Assembly (NCBI RefSeq): GCF_900108875.1 | Contig: NZ_FNYJ01000005.1 | Span: 434,001-498,000, forward strand | Reading direction: 5' to 3' | Length of the DNA stretch: 64,000 nt | From: Pseudomonas sp. NFR16 | GTDB lineage: Bacteria > Pseudomonadota > Gammaproteobacteria > Pseudomonadales > Pseudomonadaceae | In this document: in pieces, positions 17,495-26,288 of the stretch | Layout of the letters: each line of letters starts with the position of its first letter | Numbering within the stretch: position 1 is the stretch's first letter | Made by a program: the position numbers and the translations under genes | Notes under the pieces: generated by a model | The model's input: the letters and a program-made list of their open reading frames with translations, nothing else | Told to the model about the DNA's origin: nothing | The model's database searches: none

Positions 17495-17532
17495 GGTGTG
17501 CCCCTTTTTGGTTTTCTAGGTGTTGGCAGGGT

Positions 17533-19038
17533 TCAAGGTTGTGGATAACGGGCCTTGCGCTCCAGATCGTCTAGATCGATATGGTTGCGCATGTATTGCT
17601 GACTGGCGTCTACCAGCGGCTGGTGATCCCAACTCTTCAGCTTGCCGAGGGCCAGCGATTGCGCGACGAAACGCCGGCGACGCTGGCTGGCGAGCACCTG
17701 ATGGTGTATCGCCGGAATGTCCCACTTGGCCTTTGCTTCGGCCAGGAACGCGTTGAACAGGTCGCGATGAGCCTCTGAATGGCTCAGTTCTTCCTGTTCC
17801 TTCGGATCGTTGTACACGTCATACAGCAGACATGGGTCCTGTTCCGAATAAATGAATTTGTAAGCCCCGCGACGAATCATCATCAGCGGGCTGTGGGTGC
17901 CTTCGGCCATGTACTCACCGAACACCTCGTCGTGGCCCGGTGCGCCCTGCAGATGCGGCAGCAGCGAGCGCCCGTCCAGCGGCAGACCGGGCTCGAGTTC
18001 GCCTTCGGCCAACGCAACGAACGTCGGCAAAAGGTCAGCGGTGGACACGGCGGCCTTCACCCGACCGGCCTTGAACTGACCCGGAGCGTACACCAGCAAT
18101 GGTACGCGAGCCGACATCTCGAACCAGTGCATTTTGTACCAGAGACCGCGTTCCCCAAGCATATCGCCATGATCGCCCGAGAATACGATGATGGTGTCAT
18201 CGGCAAGGCCGGTGTCTTCGAGCGTCTTGAGCAGCTTGCCGATGTTGTCATCGATATAGCTGCACGCGCCGAAATAGGCACGGCGCGCATCGCGGATCTT
18301 GTTCTCCGGCAGCGGCTTGTCCCACAGGTCATAAACCTTGAGCAGGCGCTGGGAGTGCGGGTCTTGATCTGCCTGCGCGGGCGCCGCCGGTGGCAGCGGG
18401 ATGTCGTCATCGCTGTACAGATTCCAGTATTCCTTGGGAATCGTGTAGGGGTCGTGCGGATGGGTCATCGACACGGTCAGGCAGAACGGCTGGTCGCCGT
18501 CTTCGCGCACGTGGTCGAACAGGTATTGCTGGGCCTTGAACACCACTTCTTCATCGAAATCCAGCTGATTGGTGCGCACGCACGGGCCAGCCTGCAGCAC
18601 CGATGACATGTTGTGATACCAGCTCGGACGCACGTCCGGCTCATCCCAGTTCACCGCCCAACCATAATCGGCCGGGTAGATATCGCTGGTCAGGCGCTCT
18701 TCATAACCGTGCAGTTGATCGGGACCGCAGAAATGCATCTTGCCCGACAGCGCCGTGCGGTAGCCCATGCGGCGCAGATAGTGCGCGTAGGTCGGGATGT
18801 CGGCAGGAAATTCGGCGGCGTTGTCGTAAGCGCCGATCTTGCTCGGAAGCTGGCCGCTGACGAGGGTAAAGCGCGACGGTGCACACAACGGGCTGTTGCA
18901 ATAAGCGGCGTCAAATACCACGCCGTCAGCAGCGAGGCGACTCAGATTCGGCATCTTGATTGGAGATGGGGCGTAAATCGGCAACATCGGCGCGGCCATC
19001 TGATCGGCCATGATGAAAAGAATGTTCTTGCGCTTCAT
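17533..19038 (-). CDS. betC: Choline-sulfatase
   Basis: Hydrolyses choline-O-sulfate to choline and sulfate, feeding glycine betaine synthesis and sulfur supply. From the chosen ATG 19038 the product is 501 residues. It has the sulfatase signature C-A-P-S-R at Cys52 (the formylglycine precursor), metal-binding MADQ near the N-terminus, and FSGDHGDMLGERGLW. The C-terminal extension is typical of the choline-sulfatase branch. An upstream ATG at 19056 is possible but lacks a ribosome site and would add MECRED. Divergent from a LysR regulator and followed by choX. An exact DnaA box overlaps its last codons. Confidence 0.95.
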   Translation of the reverse strand: MKRKNILFIMADQMAAPMLPIYAPSPIKMPNLSRLAADGVVFDAAYCNSPLCAPSRFTLVSGQLPSKIGAYDNAAEFPADIPTYAHYLRRMGYRTALSGKMHFCGPDQLHGYEERLTSDIYPADYGWAVNWDEPDVRPSWYHNMSSVLQAGPCVRTNQLDFDEEVVFKAQQYLFDHVREDGDQPFCLTVSMTHPHDPYTIPKEYWNLYSDDDIPLPPAAPAQADQDPHSQRLLKVYDLWDKPLPENKIRDARRAYFGACSYIDDNIGKLLKTLEDTGLADDTIIVFSGDHGDMLGERGLWYKMHWFEMSARVPLLVYAPGQFKAGRVKAAVSTADLLPTFVALAEGELEPGLPLDGRSLLPHLQGAPGHDEVFGEYMAEGTHSPLMMIRRGAYKFIYSEQDPCLLYDVYNDPKEQEELSHSEAHRDLFNAFLAEAKAKWDIPAIHHQVLASQRRRRFVAQSLALGKLKSWDHQPLVDASQQYMRNHIDLDDLERKARYPQP

Positions 19039-19152
19039 GTCTTCGCGGCATTCCATAGTGAATATTTATGCGAAATTGCTGTTCCAGAGAATGGGACCCA
19101 TTAGATCAGCGGTAAAGCCCATGAAACATAATGCCTAGGATAAGCCAACCTT

Positions 19153-20103
19153 ATGTTTGAAGCCTTTGGTGATATGTCCCTTGATCTGCTTCGCGGCTTC
19201 GAGGCAGCGGCGCGATTGCGCAGCTTCACAGCCGCGGCCATCGAGCTTGGGACCACCCAGCCGGCGATCAGCCAGCAAATCAAAAGGTTAGAAGAGCAAC
19301 TCGCCACGCGCCTGTTCGACCGGATCTATCGCGGGATCGAGCTCACGGACGCCGGGCAGATTCTCTTCAGCCATGTCCAGGCCGGGCTGCAGTCGATGGA
19401 TGCGGGTCTGAACGCAATCACCGAGCAGCATCAGCACGAGGTTCTGCAAGTGGCGACGGATTTCGCTTTTGCTGCCTATTGGCTGATGCCAAGACTGCAC
19501 CGCTTCCACAAGGAAAACCCCGACGTCGACGTCAGCCTTGTGACCAGCGAACGCAGCCATAGCATGCTGCGTGCTGACATCGACGTGGCGGTGCTGTTTG
19601 GCGACGGGCGCTTCAAACAAGGAGAAAGTCACTGGCTATTTAGCGAGGAGGTCTTCCCGGTCTGCAGCCCGAAACTGCTGACGGACCGCACCCTCCCCTT
19701 GCCTGTCGAGGCGTTGAAGGAGTTTGCGCTTCTGCACCTGCGTGGCGAAGGTGGCAACCACTGGTTTGATTGGGGCGGCGTGTTCCGCGCGCTCAACATC
19801 GCGCAGATGCCCGCGCCGGGGCAATTGCGTTTCGACAATTACACGCTGCTGATCCAGGCGGCGATTGGGGGCCAGGGCGTGGCGATCGGCTGGCGGCATC
19901 TGGTGGATGATCTGCTCGAACAAGGCTTGCTGTGCCGCCCCATCGACGCCACGGCCATTTCTGCCTACGGCTATTACATCGTCCTCCCGCAACGCAAACG
20001 TCGAGTACAGATCGTCCAGCGGTTCGTCGACTGGTTAAAAAGCGAACAGGCGCTGAGCGGCGATTCCCTGGTGGGCAAGCCGCTGCCGTCCATTGCTGTT
20101 TGA
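19153..20103 (+). CDS. LysR-family regulator of choline-sulfate utilisation
   Basis: A 316-residue LysR-type activator: N-terminal winged helix-turn-helix (about 8-66; RSFTAAAIELGTTQPAISQQIKRLE) and a C-terminal periplasmic-binding-like effector domain. It is divergently transcribed from betC-choX with a 96-114 bp spacer, the standard arrangement for a LysR regulator and its target. The inducer is probably choline sulfate or choline (inference). An alternative start at the Met of MSLDLLRGF is possible. Confidence 0.9.
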   Translation: MFEAFGDMSLDLLRGFEAAARLRSFTAAAIELGTTQPAISQQIKRLEEQLATRLFDRIYRGIELTDAGQILFSHVQAGLQSMDAGLNAITEQHQHEVLQVATDFAFAAYWLMPRLHRFHKENPDVDVSLVTSERSHSMLRADIDVAVLFGDGRFKQGESHWLFSEEVFPVCSPKLLTDRTLPLPVEALKEFALLHLRGEGGNHWFDWGGVFRALNIAQMPAPGQLRFDNYTLLIQAAIGGQGVAIGWRHLVDDLLEQGLLCRPIDATAISAYGYYIVLPQRKRRVQIVQRFVDWLKSEQALSGDSLVGKPLPSIAV

Positions 20104-20147
20104 TCTGTCAGGCATTTCGGGCTCGCCTCGCTGACTCACCCAAGCGT

Positions 20148-20816
20148 TCAAACCACAAAATTCACATACTGACGAACATGCAGATTGAGCTGCAGTTCAT
20201 CTGCAATGCCGGCTGCCACTCGCGACAACACTTCCAGCGGGATGGCCAGACCCGGTTCGACCGTGCCTCCGGTCTGGCTGAAATGTTCGATGCTCAGGCC
20301 CGCGACGCCTTGGGGCGCGCTGACCAGCGTCCATTGCGTCCCGCTTTTTTGCAGCGAGTCGACGATCAGGGCTGAGGCCTGGGACTGGTCAAGATTCGGG
20401 TTCTGATGATCCGGCAGCGTCTGGTCGAGCATCAGCTGGATATCGGCTACCAGAATCAGGCGCTGGATCTGCATACGTGGGAGGCAGGCCAGGACCGTCT
20501 GCGTGGCGATGAGCTGTTCGAAAGGGGTCAGGTCTTTTTGGGCGTGATCATGTTCCGGGCCGACCGGAAGCACCTTGGCGTCGAGCAGGACGATGACCGC
20601 GGAACAGCCGGCAATGCTTTCACACACTCGATCAGCGCTGAACAGGTTACCCACCTTGGTGCGCAGTCCGGGTCGTGGCGCCAGAGAGTTGAGATCGTCG
20701 ACGACGGCGATGACCTCATGCTGACGCCTCAGCAGTTCGGCCATCAACGCACTGCCAAAGCTGCTGATGGCGCCAAACAGCGCGACTTTCATCACCGGCG
20801 TTTCTGCATTCTTCAT
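20148..20816 (-). CDS. NAD(P)-binding Rossmann-fold protein (NmrA/YwnB-like)
   Basis: A 222-residue short-chain-reductase-like protein with an N-terminal nucleotide loop MKVALFGAISSFGSALM and the SDR-like order of secondary structure, but without the YxxxK catalytic pair. It resembles the NADH-flavin reductase/NmrA-type group that senses or binds NAD(P). The loop is degenerate compared with GxxGxxG (it reads G-A-I-S-S-F-G). A start eight codons later is also possible. The substrate is unknown. Confidence 0.75.
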   Translation of the reverse strand: MKNAETPVMKVALFGAISSFGSALMAELLRRQHEVIAVVDDLNSLAPRPGLRTKVGNLFSADRVCESIAGCSAVIVLLDAKVLPVGPEHDHAQKDLTPFEQLIATQTVLACLPRMQIQRLILVADIQLMLDQTLPDHQNPNLDQSQASALIVDSLQKSGTQWTLVSAPQGVAGLSIEHFSQTGGTVEPGLAIPLEVLSRVAAGIADELQLNLHVRQYVNFVV

Positions 20817-20903
20817 GGCAATTAATCCGGGTCTGTGGATAACTCTAGTCTTTCATTGAGCCTAGCAGCCATAGGGCTGTTCCATGCCACGGGAGGACCG
20901 GCC

Positions 20904-21236
20904 ATGTCACCTGTCGAGGGCTATCACGCCCACGTTTATTTTGATGCCCAGACTCTCGAGCAAGCGCGGGCGTTGTGCGAAAGCGTCGCGGCCAGATTCG
21001 GGATTCGCATGGGACGGGTTCACGAGCGGCCGGTCGGCCCACACCCTGACTGGAGCTGCCAGCTGGCGTTCGATCATGCGCAGTTTGCCGACGTCATGCT
21101 GTATCTGGCGCTGAACCGTCAAGGCCTGGTGATCTTCACCCATCCGGTGACCGGCGATGACCTGGCCGACCACACGGAGCATGCGATCTGGATGGGCGGG
21201 GTGCGGGAGTTGAATGTGGAGATGTTCAAGAAATAG
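20904..21236 (+). CDS. DOPA 4,5-dioxygenase family protein
   Basis: A 110-residue member of the small DOPA 4,5-dioxygenase-like family. Conserved histidines are visible in YHAHVYFD, GPHPDW and THPVTGDDLADHTEHA. The frame is open for 23 codons further upstream, but GGAGG seven bases before ATG 20904 decides the start. Plant and fungal relatives cleave catechol rings; the bacterial substrate is generally unknown. It stands alone on the plus strand. Confidence 0.85.
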   Translation: MSPVEGYHAHVYFDAQTLEQARALCESVAARFGIRMGRVHERPVGPHPDWSCQLAFDHAQFADVMLYLALNRQGLVIFTHPVTGDDLADHTEHAIWMGGVRELNVEMFKK

Positions 21237-21359
21237 CGGCAATGGCGCTACCTTTGCGGGGTTAAGCTGCGCTCGCGCAGAGGCCAGCACCCCGCTAAAG
21301 TCGTGCGGCGCCAACAGATGAATCGACGCCGCATATCCCGTGGGTGTGTTGCGTCGGGA

Positions 21360-21848
21360 TCAGTTCAAGACACCTTCCAGAATCTCGTACACGATGCCGC
21401 TGCCAATGGCGACCAGCACGATATCGGGGCCCAGGCGGCGCCATTCGTAGCCGTCGTATCGCGGCAGGTATTGCAGCGAGCGCTGGTCCAGACGACGGCC
21501 ATAGCCGCGCGGCAGCGGATGGCCTTTCACGATATGGACGTTCGGCGGCAGCGGCTGGCCGCGACCGATCACCTCACGATGCTCCTGAATGGTACGGCGC
21601 ACGTCGCCGAAATCTTCCGGTGGGCGCCCGCCGCCGTGGTTGTCCACATGCTGGTCGTTGCGATGATCATTGCCGTGCCCGTTACCGCGATTGTCTTGTG
21701 GACCACCTTGCGGACCGCGGTCCTGATGCTGGCCCGGGCCATCGTCTTCATGGCCACCACGTTGATCCGGCGGCGCCGCCTGCACCAGCGCGCTGGCGCT
21801 GAGCATCAGTACGCCCAATCCGGCGATCAAACGATTCGAGACTTTCAT
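21360..21848 (-). CDS. RcnB/CigR-family exported protein
   Basis: A 162-residue secreted protein. A signal peptide (about 1-23, ending VQAA) is followed by a Gly/His/Asp/Asn-rich disordered segment (about 25-78) and a C-terminal RcnB-like domain with RSLQYLPRYDGYEWRRLGPDIVLVAIGSGIVYEIL. The start at 21848 is chosen because AGGAG lies eight bases upstream. Family members are linked to periplasmic nickel/cobalt homeostasis or to anti-virulence control (CigR); the role here is unknown. It lies downstream of the trpBA terminator. Confidence 0.85.
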   Translation of the reverse strand: MKVSNRLIAGLGVLMLSASALVQAAPPDQRGGHEDDGPGQHQDRGPQGGPQDNRGNGHGNDHRNDQHVDNHGGGRPPEDFGDVRRTIQEHREVIGRGQPLPPNVHIVKGHPLPRGYGRRLDQRSLQYLPRYDGYEWRRLGPDIVLVAIGSGIVYEILEGVLN

Positions 21849-21884
21849 GTACCGCGCTCCTGAACACTGTCGAGTCAGCAAAAA

Positions 21885-21911
21885 GGGGTTCAGAACCCGG
21901 TTCTGAACCCC
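21885..21911 (-). terminator. Rho-independent terminator of trpBA
   Basis: A perfect 12-bp stem (GGGGTTCAGAAC / GTTCTGAACCCC) with a 3-nt loop. Read on the minus strand it is followed by TTTTT. It lies 62 bp past the trpA stop and just before the RcnB-like gene. Confidence 0.88.
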
Positions 21912-21972
21912 TTGCTGTACGGCTTAGTCCGCTGATGAAGGTCGAGATTCCTCTGTATCAGGAACTTTACCT

Positions 21973-22785
21973 TCAGGATACGCGGGCTTGACGTACGCCC
22001 TGCGACAGTTGCGAGCAGAGCTCGAGCACGCCGCCGACCGCCTGATCTGGCGACTCGGCTTTGGCGATCTGATCGATCAATGCCGAGCCCACCACCACGC
22101 CGTCGGCAATGCGCGCGATAGCTGCAGCCTGTTCAGGCGTACGGATACCGAAACCGACACTGATCGGCAGGTCGGAATGACGACGCAGACGTGCCACGGC
22201 TTCTTTGACGTGGTCGACCGTGGCTGAACCAGCGCCGGTCACACCGGCGACCGATACGTAGTAAACGAAGCCGGAACTGCCGTTCAGAACCGTCGGCAAT
22301 CGAACATCATCGGTGGTTGGTGTGGTCAGGCGGATGAAGTCCAGACCTGCATCCTGCGCAGGGTCGCACAGCTCATTGTTGTGCTCGGGCGGCAGGTCCA
22401 CGACGATCAGGCCGTCGACGCCGGATTCACGCGCCTCGGCAATGAAACGCTCGACGCCATAGTTATGAATCGGGTTGTAGTAACCCATCAGCACTAATGG
22501 CGTGCTGCTGTCTTCTGCGCGGAACTCACGGACCATTTGCAGGGTTTTCGCCAGGTTCTGCCGGGCGTCTAGCGCGCGGATGTTGGCAAGCTGAATCGCC
22601 GGGCCATCGGCCATCGGATCGGTGAACGGCATGCCCAGCTCGATGACGTCCGCACCGGCTTTGGGCAAACCCTTGAGGATTGCCAGCGAGGTGTCATACG
22701 CCGGGTCGCCTGCGGTGATGAATGTCACCAGGGCGGCACGGTCTTGTTCTTTCAGCTCGGCAAAACGGGTTTGCAGGCGGCTCAT
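21973..22785 (-). CDS. trpA: Tryptophan synthase alpha chain
   Basis: Cleaves indole-3-glycerol phosphate to indole and glyceraldehyde 3-phosphate; indole passes to TrpB. The 270-residue TIM-barrel product has catalytic Glu49 and Asp60 (VIELGMPFTDPMADGP) at the canonical positions. Its ATG overlaps the trpB stop by one base (TGATG), so translation is coupled. A strong terminator follows. Confidence 0.97.
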   Translation of the reverse strand: MSRLQTRFAELKEQDRAALVTFITAGDPAYDTSLAILKGLPKAGADVIELGMPFTDPMADGPAIQLANIRALDARQNLAKTLQMVREFRAEDSSTPLVLMGYYNPIHNYGVERFIAEARESGVDGLIVVDLPPEHNNELCDPAQDAGLDFIRLTTPTTDDVRLPTVLNGSSGFVYYVSVAGVTGAGSATVDHVKEAVARLRRHSDLPISVGFGIRTPEQAAAIARIADGVVVGSALIDQIAKAESPDQAVGGVLELCSQLSQGVRQARVS

Positions 22786-24020
22786 CAGTGTTTCTCCTGC
22801 TGGGACAGATCCAGATGGTGCATGACGGTTTGCATGTCCTTATCGCCTCGACCCGAGAGGTTGACCACCATCAGGTGATCCTTGGGCAGCGATGGCGCGC
22901 GCTTGAAGACTTCAGCCAGAGCATGGGCACTCTCGAGCGCCGGGATGATGCCTTCCAGACGGCAGCATTGGTGGAACGCGGCCAACGCTTCATCGTCGGT
23001 GACAGAGGTGTATTCAACGCGGCCGATGTCGTGCAACCAGGCATGTTCCGGCCCGATGCCCGGGTAATCCAGACCGGCTGAGATGGAGTGGGCGTCGATG
23101 ATCTGGCCATCGTCGTCCTGCAGCAGGAACGTGCGGTTGCCGTGCAGAACGCCTGGCACACCGCCGTTCAGACTGGCAGCGTGCTTGCCGGTCTCGATGC
23201 CGTGACCGGCGGCTTCGACGCCGATGATGCGAACCGTGGTGTCATCCAGAAACGGGTGGAACAGGCCCATCGCGTTGGAACCGCCGCCAATGCACGCGAC
23301 CAGGCTGTCGGGCAGACGGCCTTCCTGTTCTTGAAGTTGCGCGCGGGTTTCCTTGCCAATCACAGCCTGGAAGTCGCGAACCATTGCCGGGTAGGGGTGC
23401 GGGCCGGCAACGGTACCGATTAGATAGAACGTGCTGTCGACGTTCGTCACCCAGTCACGCAGGGCTTCGTTCATTGCGTCTTTCAGCGTGCCGGTGCCTG
23501 CAACGACAGGGATGACGGTTGCGCCGAGCAGTTTCATGCGGAACACGTTCGCCTGCTGACGCTCGATGTCAGTGGTGCCCATGTAGATCACGCATTCCAG
23601 GCCGAAACGTGCTGCAACTGTGGCCGTTGCCACGCCGTGCATACCAGCGCCGGTCTCGGCGATGATGCGTTTTTTGCCCATGCGTCGTGCCAGCAGGATC
23701 TGGCCGATGCAGTTGTTGATCTTGTGCGCGCCGGTGTGGTTCAGCTCTTCGCGCTTGAGGTAAATCTTGGCGCCGCCGCAGTGTTCGGTCAGGCGCTCAG
23801 CGAAGTAAAGCGGGCTCGGACGGCCCACATAATCACGCTGGAAATAGGCCAGTTCCTTCAGAAACGCGGGATCTTCTTTCGCCGCCTCGTACTCGCGGTT
23901 CAGGTCGAGGATCAAGGGCATCAGGGTTTCGGCAACGTAGCGCCCGCCGAACGCACCAAACATGCCGCGAGCGTCCGGGCCGTTGCGATATTGGGTATTG
24001 CCGTCGTGAGTCTGGGTCAT
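22785..24020 (-). CDS. trpB: Tryptophan synthase beta chain
   Basis: PLP enzyme that condenses indole and serine to tryptophan. The 411-residue product has the PLP lysine at Lys100 (NHTGAHKINN) and the glycine-rich phosphate-binding loop CIGGGSNAMG. The frame is open 16 codons further upstream; ATG 24020 is chosen because GGAGG lies six bases before it. It is first gene of trpBA and is divergent from trpI, the pseudomonad-specific arrangement. Confidence 0.97.
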   Translation of the reverse strand: MTQTHDGNTQYRNGPDARGMFGAFGGRYVAETLMPLILDLNREYEAAKEDPAFLKELAYFQRDYVGRPSPLYFAERLTEHCGGAKIYLKREELNHTGAHKINNCIGQILLARRMGKKRIIAETGAGMHGVATATVAARFGLECVIYMGTTDIERQQANVFRMKLLGATVIPVVAGTGTLKDAMNEALRDWVTNVDSTFYLIGTVAGPHPYPAMVRDFQAVIGKETRAQLQEQEGRLPDSLVACIGGGSNAMGLFHPFLDDTTVRIIGVEAAGHGIETGKHAASLNGGVPGVLHGNRTFLLQDDDGQIIDAHSISAGLDYPGIGPEHAWLHDIGRVEYTSVTDDEALAAFHQCCRLEGIIPALESAHALAEVFKRAPSLPKDHLMVVNLSGRGDKDMQTVMHHLDLSQQEKH

Positions 24021-24140
24021 GGTGGACCTCCGGAGGACAAATGGGGTGAGCCGTGAGGCAGTGATCACACTTTAACCAGCGCAAAGACGGATGAAAACCG
24101 ATAAGATCGGTACGTCCTGTCAGAAAAACTCACAGATATC
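24021..24140. promoter_or_regulatory. trpI/trpBA divergent control region
   Basis: A 120-bp spacer holds both divergent promoters. In Pseudomonas the TrpI activator binds here, with indole-glycerol phosphate as inducer, to activate trpBA and repress itself. I can see the arrangement, but cannot delimit the two binding sites with certainty. Confidence 0.6.
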
Positions 24141-25040
24141 ATGAGCCGCGACCTGCCTCCTCTCAATGCCTTACGCGCTTTCGAAGCCACCGCCCGTTTG
24201 AACAGCGTCAGTCAGGCTGCCGAACAGCTTCACGTCACCCATGGGGCCGTGAGCCGGCAGCTGAAAGTGCTGGAAGAACACCTTGGCGTAGCGTTGTTCA
24301 TGAGAGACGGTCGCGGCTTGAAACTCACAGATGCCGGTATTCGACTGCGCGACGCCAGCAGCGAGGCTTTCGACCGCTTGCGCAGCGTCTGCGTTGAAAT
24401 AAGCCGCGGCAATGCTGACGCCCCGTTTGTGCTTGGCTGCTCCGGCAGTCTCCTGGCACGTTGGTTCATTCCGCGACTGGGCCGGCTCAACGCTGATTTG
24501 CCGAACCTGCGGCTGCACCTGTCTGCCGGAGAAGGCGATCTGGATCCTCGGCGACCAGGCCTGGACGCATTGCTGATATTCGCCGAGCCGCCATGGCCTG
24601 CGGACATGCAGGTTTACGAATTGGCGAGCGAGCGCATCGGTCCGGTGTTAAGCCCCAGGTTTTCCCGCTTCGACGCGTTGCAGGCATCTCCCGCCCGCGC
24701 GCTGCTCGACGAGCCACTGTTGCAGACGACTTCGCGATTGCAGGCCTGGCCCAGTTGGGCGTTGAGCAACGGTATCAATCCCGACGCCCTGCATTTCGGT
24801 CAGGGTTTCGAGCATCTGTATTACTTGCTGGAAGCGGCCGTGGCTGGCCTGGGAATAGCAATCGCGCCGGAACCATTGGTGGCTGACGATCTGAACGCAG
24901 GACGCCTCGCTGCGCCATGGGGTTTCAGTGAAACCCCGGCGCAACTGGCACTATGGGTGCCCAGGCGCGCTGTGGACGGGCGCGCGCAGCAGCTTGCTCA
25001 GTGGCTCAAACAGGAGCTTGAGCAATCGGAACGGGTGTAA
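24141..25040 (+). CDS. trpI: LysR-family activator TrpI
   Basis: Activates trpBA when indole-3-glycerol phosphate accumulates. The 299-residue product has an N-terminal helix-turn-helix (about 8-65; RLNSVSQAAEQLHVTHGAVSR) and the LysR effector domain. The head-to-head position with trpBA is diagnostic for TrpI in pseudomonads. Confidence 0.95.
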   Translation: MSRDLPPLNALRAFEATARLNSVSQAAEQLHVTHGAVSRQLKVLEEHLGVALFMRDGRGLKLTDAGIRLRDASSEAFDRLRSVCVEISRGNADAPFVLGCSGSLLARWFIPRLGRLNADLPNLRLHLSAGEGDLDPRRPGLDALLIFAEPPWPADMQVYELASERIGPVLSPRFSRFDALQASPARALLDEPLLQTTSRLQAWPSWALSNGINPDALHFGQGFEHLYYLLEAAVAGLGIAIAPEPLVADDLNAGRLAAPWGFSETPAQLALWVPRRAVDGRAQQLAQWLKQELEQSERV

Positions 25041-25367
25041 TCAGTTGCCGCGTTTGCACAACAGATAAGCGGCCAGCAGACCGATGGCGCCAACGGCGAC
25101 GCCAGCAGTAGTCCAAGGGTGTTCCTGAGCGTAGTCACGGGTCGCGACGCTGGCTTCACGGGTCTTCACCTTGGCGTCTTCGTAGACGTCGTTCAACAGG
25201 CTACGCGAATGGCTCAGCGCGCTCTCAGCATTGGCTTTCAGTGTTTTCAGGGTTCTGCGCGACTCGTCCGAAGCATCCGATTTCAGGCTCTCCAGCGACT
25301 TGAGCAGACTTTCGATCTCGGCTTCCATGCTTTGCAAAGACGCTTTACGGGATGACGTGAATGCCAT
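25041..25367 (-). CDS. DUF883 (ElaB/YqjD-type) membrane-anchored protein
   Basis: A 108-residue protein with a long amphipathic helical region (about 10-80) and one C-terminal membrane helix (GVAVGAIGLLAAYLLC), ending in RGN. This is the layout of the ElaB/YgaM/YqjD family, whose E. coli members tether stationary-phase ribosomes to the inner membrane. It is convergent with trpI; the two stops abut. Confidence 0.88.
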   Translation of the reverse strand: MAFTSSRKASLQSMEAEIESLLKSLESLKSDASDESRRTLKTLKANAESALSHSRSLLNDVYEDAKVKTREASVATRDYAQEHPWTTAGVAVGAIGLLAAYLLCKRGN

Positions 25368-25546
25368 GATTTAACTCTCCTGCAGTGATGAGTGGCGTGT
25401 GTTGTTTCCGACTACAGGGTTTTCAGAAAGTGCACTCCGGGTTTGCAAGCGCCGTTTTTCTGAACTTTTCAGCCGGTTTTCGTACCAGACGTAGGGAGCA
25501 AATTCGCTGCTACGCTCCCATTGAAGACCACTTGAGGAGAACTGCC

Positions 25547-25762
25547 ATGACTGATCACCACACTTACAAAATTCTCGAACTGGTGGGGTCATCGACCACC
25601 AGCACCGACGATGCGATTCAAAATGCAATTGCCCAGGCGGCCAAAACCGTCAAGTTCATGGAATGGTTTGAGGTACTCGAAACTCGAGGGCACATTCAGG
25701 ACGGCAAAGTGGCGCACTTCCAGGTGACGGTCAAAGTAGGCTTCCGCATCGACAACAGCTGA
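25547..25762 (+). CDS. Dodecin flavin-binding protein
   Basis: A 71-residue dodecin, a dodecameric hollow sphere that binds flavins and buffers them. The family pattern is clear: HTYKILELVGSS, the DDAIQNAIAQAAKT helix and the aromatic WFEVLETRGHI, with Trp as the flavin-stacking residue. GAGGAG precedes ATG 25547. Same neighbourhood as in P. aeruginosa (dodecin next to osmC). Confidence 0.94.
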   Translation: MTDHHTYKILELVGSSTTSTDDAIQNAIAQAAKTVKFMEWFEVLETRGHIQDGKVAHFQVTVKVGFRIDNS

Positions 25763-25803
25763 AAACGCTGAACTTTTCGACTGGCCGAGTGCCACAACCT
25801 TCG

Positions 25804-25812
25804 CTATACATA
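25804..25812 (+). promoter_or_regulatory. RpoS-like -10 element before first DUF1161 gene
   Basis: GCTATACAT, close to the stationary-phase -10 consensus KCTAYRCTTAA with one mismatch, lies about 110 bp before the DUF1161 start in the dodecin-DUF1161 spacer. No matching -35 is required for RpoS. Prediction only. Confidence 0.3.
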
Positions 25813-25922
25813 CCGCGCAATCGTGCGTTCATCGAAACGTTCGCGGTGCAAGGTAGGTAGCCAGGCCGCTTGATGACAGCGGCCCTTTTCGCTTGAAAGC
25901 GCCTGACGAGGGAGTGTGACCC

Positions 25923-26147
25923 ATGAAGAAGTTTCTTTTGGCGGTAGGGTTGTTGAGTATTGCGGGCACTGCCATGGCGGCCGGGAAATCGTGCGATGAC
26001 GTGAAGGCGGACATCGATGCGAAGATCAAAGCCAAAGGCGTCGCGTCTTACACCCTTGAGGCCGTTGACAAAGGCAGCTCGGCAGACGGAAAAGTTGTCG
26101 GCACCTGCGAAGGCGGTAGCAAGGAAATCGTTTACAAACGCGGCTGA
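25923..26147 (+). CDS. DUF1161 periplasmic protein, copy 1
   Basis: A 74-residue exported protein: signal peptide (about 1-20, AMA cleavage) and a conserved DUF1161 core, CDDVKADIDAKIKAKGVASYTL...GKVVGTCEGGSKEIVYKR, with two cysteines that could form a disulfide. The function of the family is unknown. A paralogue lies at 28141. A strong terminator follows. Confidence 0.88.
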   Translation: MKKFLLAVGLLSIAGTAMAAGKSCDDVKADIDAKIKAKGVASYTLEAVDKGSSADGKVVGTCEGGSKEIVYKRG

Positions 26148-26171
26148 TAACGCCCGTTGACGCAAAATGAA

Positions 26172-26199
26172 AACCGACGCACATGGCGTCGGTTTTTTT
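26172..26199 (+). terminator. Rho-independent terminator after DUF1161 copy 1
   Basis: A 9-bp stem (AACCGACGC / GCGTCGGTT) with a 5-nt loop is followed by seven T residues on the plus strand, 24 bp past the gene stop. A textbook intrinsic terminator. Confidence 0.93.
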
Positions 26200-26288
26200 A
26201 TGCGCGGACGATGGACCTGGCAGCTGGAGTGCTCCGGTCATCGCGGCGGCGAGCAAGCTCAAGCCTGCCAAACGGCAGGACCTTGAAA

